Assembly (NCBI RefSeq): GCF_003067705.1
Contig: NZ_QANL01000001.1
Location: 806,001 to 870,000 of the forward strand
From: Planctomonas deserti
GTDB taxonomy: Bacteria > Actinomycetota > Actinomycetes > Actinomycetales > Microbacteriaceae
DNA length: 64,000 bases
Reading direction: 5' to 3'
In this document: piece by piece, positions 60,126-64,000 of the stretch
Layout: each line of letters begins with the position of its first letter
Numbering within the stretch: the first letter of the stretch is position 1
Translations under genes and position numbers: made by a program
Notes under the pieces: model-generated
What the model was told of the DNA's origin: nothing
The model's input: only the letters and a program-made list of their open reading frames with translations
Databases searched by the model: none

Positions 60126-62468
60126 ATGGAGGCAGTGCCCGGATCCCGTGCCGGCCGACGCTCGAAAAGGCTCCTACGCGCCGCTGCCGCTGTTCTGGCG
60201 AGCGCCTCGTTCTTCGCCGTCGCGTCGGTCGTGGCACCGGCGACCCCGGCGACGGCCGCCACCGAGGGCGTGAGCGTCGAGGTCACCCCGGCGCAGGGCG
60301 GCGTCCTCACCCCTGAGGGCACCCTCGCCGTGACGGTGAGCATCCACAACGACTCCGAGGCGTCGATCGCTCCCGGCGAGGTCAACGTGTACATCAACCG
60401 CACCCTCCTCGACACGCGCGAGGACCTGGCCGAGTGGCTGGCGCCCGAGGAGGAGCTGCAGCGGCGACCCGGCGCCTTCCTCGGCGCGAACCCGACGGGC
60501 GAGATCTTCCCGGGCACGACGCTGCTCCTGCCGCCCGTCATCGTCCCCGTCGACACGCTGGGCCTGGCGTCGTCGTCCTCGTCCTTCGGTCCCCGCGGGC
60601 TCGCCGCGCGGCTCGTCAGCGATAACGCGGTCATCGCCGAGGGCCGGGGCACCGCCGTGTGGTACCCCGGGGACTCGACGGCCCGCACCGGCGTCACCGT
60701 GCTCGCCCCGCTGACGGTGCCGGGGACGACCGAGGGCATCCTCTCCGCCGATGCTCTCGCGGGCTTCACCGCACCCGGCGGGCTGCTCACCCGCCAGCTC
60801 GATTCGCTCGCCCAGCGCCCGGAGGTGGCGATCGGCCTGGATCCGCGCATCATCCTGTCCATCCGCGCGCTTGGATCCGCGGCGCCTCAGACGGCGACCG
60901 AGTGGCTCGACCGGCTCGACGCGATCACGAACGACATATTCCCGCTCGCGTATGCAGACGCCGACGTCGCCCTGCAGCCCCAGGCCGGGGCACAGCAGCT
61001 GCTGCAGCCGACCTCGGCGGTCTACGCACTCGACGCCGCGAACTTCGAGGATGCAGCACCCACCGGTGAGCAGCCGGGCGAGGATCCGATCGGCGCGGAG
61101 CCGTCCGGGATCGACGCGTTCGGGACCGATGCGACCGAGGTCCCCGCGGCCGAGGGCGACGGCGCCGGACAGGGCTCCGAGCCGTTCGCCAGCGACCCCG
61201 CGCCGTCGCCTGCCCCCGAGGAGCCGGCGGTGCCCACCCTCGAGCAGCTGCTCGAGTGGGACTACACCCGCGACGACATCGCCTGGCCCGCGCCGAACAC
61301 CGTGACGGCGGACGCCCTCTCGGTCTTCGGCACGAGCGGTATCGGCACCACGATCGTGGACAGCGACAATCTGTCGATCTCGTCCGATGGCACGCCGGAC
61401 GCGCTGGGCGCCGCGGGCAACGCCGACGTGCTGATTTCCGACGCCGTGCTCTCCGACCTCCTCGGCGCCGCGATGAGCGCGGGCAGTGAGGCCCAGTTCC
61501 GCAACGCCATCTCGAAGCTGACGGCCGAGCTGGCGGCGATCACGCGCGAGCAGCCCGGGGAGAGCCGACGGCTGCTGGCCGCGCTCGACCGCGCCGCGCC
61601 CACCGGTCAGCGCATGGTCGAGACGCTCGACGCTCTCGCCGCGCTCCCCTGGGGCGGATCGGCGACCCTCGATCGGGCGTTCGCGGCCGAGCCGACCACG
61701 GTGGCCGTCGACGACCAGCCGGAGCCGGTCGACCGTGTCGCCACCATGGGCGCCGTGTTCTCCGGCGAGTCCCAGATGGGCGCCTTCTCGGTGATCCTGG
61801 AACGCCCGGAACTGCTGACCGGCGAGCAGCGGATGAACGTGCTCGCCCTGCTCTCGGTGGGCTGGCTGGACTCCCTCCCGGGCTGGTACACCGCGGCCAA
61901 GGATCAGCAGACGCTCGCCGCCGAGATCCTCGGCTCCGTGCACGTCGGAGAGTCGAGCGTGCTGCAGGTGGTGGGGGACAACGTGGGAATCCCGGTGCGC
62001 GTCGAGAATCGGCTCGACCAGCCGGTCACGGTGCTCGTCAGCGGACGCACGATCAACGCCCGCGCCGAGGTCGAGGGATCGGCCCCCGTCACGGTGCCGC
62101 CGAACGCGTCCCAGCGCGCGATGCTTCCCGTACGGTCCGTGTCGAACGGGCCGAGCACCATCCTCGTCTCGCTTACGAGCGTGGACGGGTCCGTCGCCGT
62201 GGGCGGCGTGGCCCCGATCGACGTGGAAATCCGTGCGGGCTGGGAGACGATCGCGATCCTCATCGCGGGCATCGGAGTGCTGCTCCTGTTCGGCTTCGGC
62301 ATCGTCCGGAGCGTGCGCAAGCGCCGGCGGGAGCGCGAGGAGAGCGAGCGGGAGATCCGGGACGGGCCGAACGGGCAGGACGGGCCGGCCAGGCGGGACG
62401 GGCAGGACGACGCGGGGCAGGTCGCCGCCACCGGCGGACCGCACGATCGGGGGTACACGCATGGCTAG
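60126..62468 (+). CDS. DUF6049 family membrane-anchored protein
   Basis: This 780-residue protein has a signal peptide (basic start, then SASFFAVASVVAPATPATA), a large extracytoplasmic part, one C-terminal membrane helix (ETIAILIAGIGVLLLFGFGIV) and a short Arg/Glu/Gly-rich cytoplasmic tail. A low-complexity acidic/Pro stretch lies near residues 315-375. The family is found beside murJ in actinobacteria and may take part in cell-wall assembly, which is inference. Its stop overlaps the murJ start by 8 nt (ATGGCTAG). Confidence 0.88.
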   Translation: MEAVPGSRAGRRSKRLLRAAAAVLASASFFAVASVVAPATPATAATEGVSVEVTPAQGGVLTPEGTLAVTVSIHNDSEASIAPGEVNVYINRTLLDTREDLAEWLAPEEELQRRPGAFLGANPTGEIFPGTTLLLPPVIVPVDTLGLASSSSSFGPRGLAARLVSDNAVIAEGRGTAVWYPGDSTARTGVTVLAPLTVPGTTEGILSADALAGFTAPGGLLTRQLDSLAQRPEVAIGLDPRIILSIRALGSAAPQTATEWLDRLDAITNDIFPLAYADADVALQPQAGAQQLLQPTSAVYALDAANFEDAAPTGEQPGEDPIGAEPSGIDAFGTDATEVPAAEGDGAGQGSEPFASDPAPSPAPEEPAVPTLEQLLEWDYTRDDIAWPAPNTVTADALSVFGTSGIGTTIVDSDNLSISSDGTPDALGAAGNADVLISDAVLSDLLGAAMSAGSEAQFRNAISKLTAELAAITREQPGESRRLLAALDRAAPTGQRMVETLDALAALPWGGSATLDRAFAAEPTTVAVDDQPEPVDRVATMGAVFSGESQMGAFSVILERPELLTGEQRMNVLALLSVGWLDSLPGWYTAAKDQQTLAAEILGSVHVGESSVLQVVGDNVGIPVRVENRLDQPVTVLVSGRTINARAEVEGSAPVTVPPNASQRAMLPVRSVSNGPSTILVSLTSVDGSVAVGGVAPIDVEIRAGWETIAILIAGIGVLLLFGFGIVRSVRKRRREREESEREIRDGPNGQDGPARRDGQDDAGQVAATGGPHDRGYTHG

Positions 62469-64000
62469 TGGCATCGGACGCGCGAGCGCACTCCTCGCAT
62501 CGGGAACGCTGGTGTCCCGCGTGCTCGGGTTCCTCAAGGTCATCGTGCTGGCCCAGACGATCGGTGTCGTGGGCAGTGCGAGCGCGGACGCCTTCGGCAT
62601 CGGCAACCAGCTGCCCAACAACATCTACGTGATCGTGGCGGGCGGGGTGCTCAACGCCGTGCTCGTGCCGCAGGTCGTGCGGGCCGCCAAGCACGAGGAC
62701 GGCGGACGCACCTACATCAACCGGCTCGTCACCATCGCCCTCGTCGTCCTCGCGGGCACGACGCTGCTCGCGACCCTCGGCGCCCCCCTCATCGCGCGTC
62801 TCTACGGCGTCGACCTCGGCGACCAGGAGCTCGCGCTCGTGACCGCGTTCGCGTTCTGGTGCCTGCCGCAGATCTTCTTCTACGGCCTCTACGCCGTGCT
62901 GGGCGAGGTGCTGAACGCCCGCGGGTCCTTCGGTCCGTTCACCTGGTCGCCCGTGCTCAACAACGTCGTCGCCATCGCCGGCCTGCTCGTCTTCAGCGCC
63001 CTGTTCGGCGCCGACCCCAACGGCGCCCGCACCTTCGACGAGTGGACCCCGGACAAGATCGCGATCCTGGGGGGCAGCGCGACGCTCGGCGTCGCCGCCC
63101 AGGCGCTCATCCTCTTCTACTTCTGGCGCCGGACCGGCCTTTCCTACCGGCCGGACTTCCGCTTCCGGGGCGTAGGCCTCGGCAAGGCCGGCCGCATCGC
63201 CGGCTGGACCTTCGGCATGATCCTCATCACCCAGCTCGCCGGCATCGTGCAGACCAACGTCGCGAACGTCGCCTTCGGCGTCGCCGCGTCGGTGGCCACC
63301 CTGCAGACGGCCTGGCTGATCTTCATGCTGCCGCACTCGGTCGCGACGGTGTCCATCGCCACCGCGTACTTCACCCGCATGAGCACCCACGCGGCGAACG
63401 ACGACCTCGCCGCGGTGCGCACGGACTTCTCCGCCGCCGTGCGCGTGATCTCGCTGATCATCGTGCTCGCCACCGCGGTGATCGCGGTCGCCGCCTACCC
63501 GTTCAGCCGCGTGTTCGAGACGGGGTTCGACGGCGTGCAGGGGCTCGGCAACGTCCTCATCGCCTACATCCTCGGGCTCACGGCGTTCAGCGTGCTGTTC
63601 ATGATCCAGCGGGCGTTCTACACGCTCGAGGACACCCGGACGCCGTTCTTCTTCACGCTGTTCCAGGTGGTGCTCTTCGTGCTCGGCTCGCTCGCCTGCA
63701 CACTCCTGCCGGTGGAGTGGATCGCCGTGGGACTCGCGCTCGTCTCGACGGTCACCGGCATCGCCCAGGCGCTGCTGGCGGCCTGGCTGCTGCGCAAGCG
63801 GCTCCGTCGGCTCGACGGCCGCCGCATCCTGCGCAGCCTCGTGCAGTTCTCTTTTGCGGCCCTTCTCGCCGTCCTGGCCGGGATCGGGGTGCTGTTCGTG
63901 CTCGGCGGGACGCACCAGGGCGGCTACGCCGTGTCCAGCGTGATCGCGGCCCTGCTGTCGATGCTCGTGATCGGGGCCGTGATGAGCGGTGTGTACGCCG
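62461..64000 (+). CDS. murJ: MurJ lipid II flippase, cut by the window end
   Basis: The first 513 codons of an MVF-family membrane protein are present, open to the right edge. It flips the peptidoglycan precursor lipid II across the membrane. Family segments are GTLVSRVLGFLKVIVLA in helix 1, NNIYVIVAGGVLNAVLVPQ, and the later MLPHSVATVSIATAYFTRMS. About thirteen hydrophobic helices are already visible. The ATG overlaps the DUF6049 stop. In other actinobacteria the C-terminal part may add a kinase-like domain, which cannot be checked here. Confidence 0.95.
   Translation, partial: MASGIGRASALLASGTLVSRVLGFLKVIVLAQTIGVVGSASADAFGIGNQLPNNIYVIVAGGVLNAVLVPQVVRAAKHEDGGRTYINRLVTIALVVLAGTTLLATLGAPLIARLYGVDLGDQELALVTAFAFWCLPQIFFYGLYAVLGEVLNARGSFGPFTWSPVLNNVVAIAGLLVFSALFGADPNGARTFDEWTPDKIAILGGSATLGVAAQALILFYFWRRTGLSYRPDFRFRGVGLGKAGRIAGWTFGMILITQLAGIVQTNVANVAFGVAASVATLQTAWLIFMLPHSVATVSIATAYFTRMSTHAANDDLAAVRTDFSAAVRVISLIIVLATAVIAVAAYPFSRVFETGFDGVQGLGNVLIAYILGLTAFSVLFMIQRAFYTLEDTRTPFFFTLFQVVLFVLGSLACTLLPVEWIAVGLALVSTVTGIAQALLAAWLLRKRLRRLDGRRILRSLVQFSFAALLAVLAGIGVLFVLGGTHQGGYAVSSVIAALLSMLVIGAVMSGVYA

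Noticed and set aside
1-64000. tRNA or rRNA genes
   Set aside because: Read by eye, no cloverleaf with a TTC-loop pattern and no rRNA sequence was recognised; a covariance search would settle this.

Overview
This is 64 kb of high-GC actinobacterial chromosome. The GTG start usage, the many 4-nt ATGA/GTGA stop-start overlaps and the block murJ / DUF6049 protein / cca / rpsF-ssb-rpsR-rplI-dnaB at the right end suggest Microbacteriaceae or a close relative. In such genomes this block lies a short distance from oriC, so the right edge probably points towards dnaA. That placement is inferred from gene order, and dnaA is not in the window. No rRNA, tRNA, CRISPR array, insertion sequence or prophage was recognised.

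Left region (1-9.5 kb): a sugar-acid cluster that reads best as non-phosphorylating L-fucose catabolism. It has an ABC importer (binding lipoprotein, permease, double ATPase), a TIM-barrel epimerase/isomerase, a FucU-type mutarotase, an aldose 1-dehydrogenase, an enolase-superfamily dehydratase whose catalytic residues fall at the numbers I recall for L-fuconate dehydratase, an FAH-family diketo-acid hydrolase and an SDR dehydrogenase. No lactonase is visible. From 9.6 to 22.7 kb there are mixed genes: an FAD monooxygenase, a YedK/HMCES DNA-protein crosslink protein, a GNAT, an exported GH3 glucosidase with a PA14 domain, a DinB-like protein, a DUF4383 pair, a PIF1-like helicase and a CopD-CtaG copper protein.

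Middle region (22.9-42.7 kb): HU; an operon of zinc-free L28, L33 and S14; a BCCT transporter; then a tightly overlapped zinc operon znuA-znuC-znuB-znuB-zur behind a clear Zur box. It continues with an aminotransferase/E1alpha/E1beta/E2 branched-chain 2-oxoacid dehydrogenase operon, a holin-like membrane protein, a two-gene unit of a small helical protein plus a large alpha/beta hydrolase with a repeat tail, purB, two small membrane proteins and a YceI / ECF sigma / anti-sigma operon.

Right region (42.9-64 kb): a lipoprotein, an APC permease, a thioredoxin-reductase-like flavoprotein, a NIPSNAP protein, an HxlR regulator divergent from its NAD(P)-binding oxidoreductase, an MFS transporter, an alcohol dehydrogenase, a DUF1349 protein, then dnaB preceded by a dense cluster of DnaA-box-like 9-mers. 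After rplI-rpsR-ssb-rpsF come a sugar ABC importer co-directional with and abutting cca, and divergently the DUF6049 membrane protein and murJ, which is cut by the window end.

Between genes there are several families of short repeats: the GGTCCCTGAGC...GTCGAAGGGAC element, a TTCAGG...GCGACACG palindrome family, GATCTGCTGAATT repeats, and 9-15 bp micro-tandem repeats.
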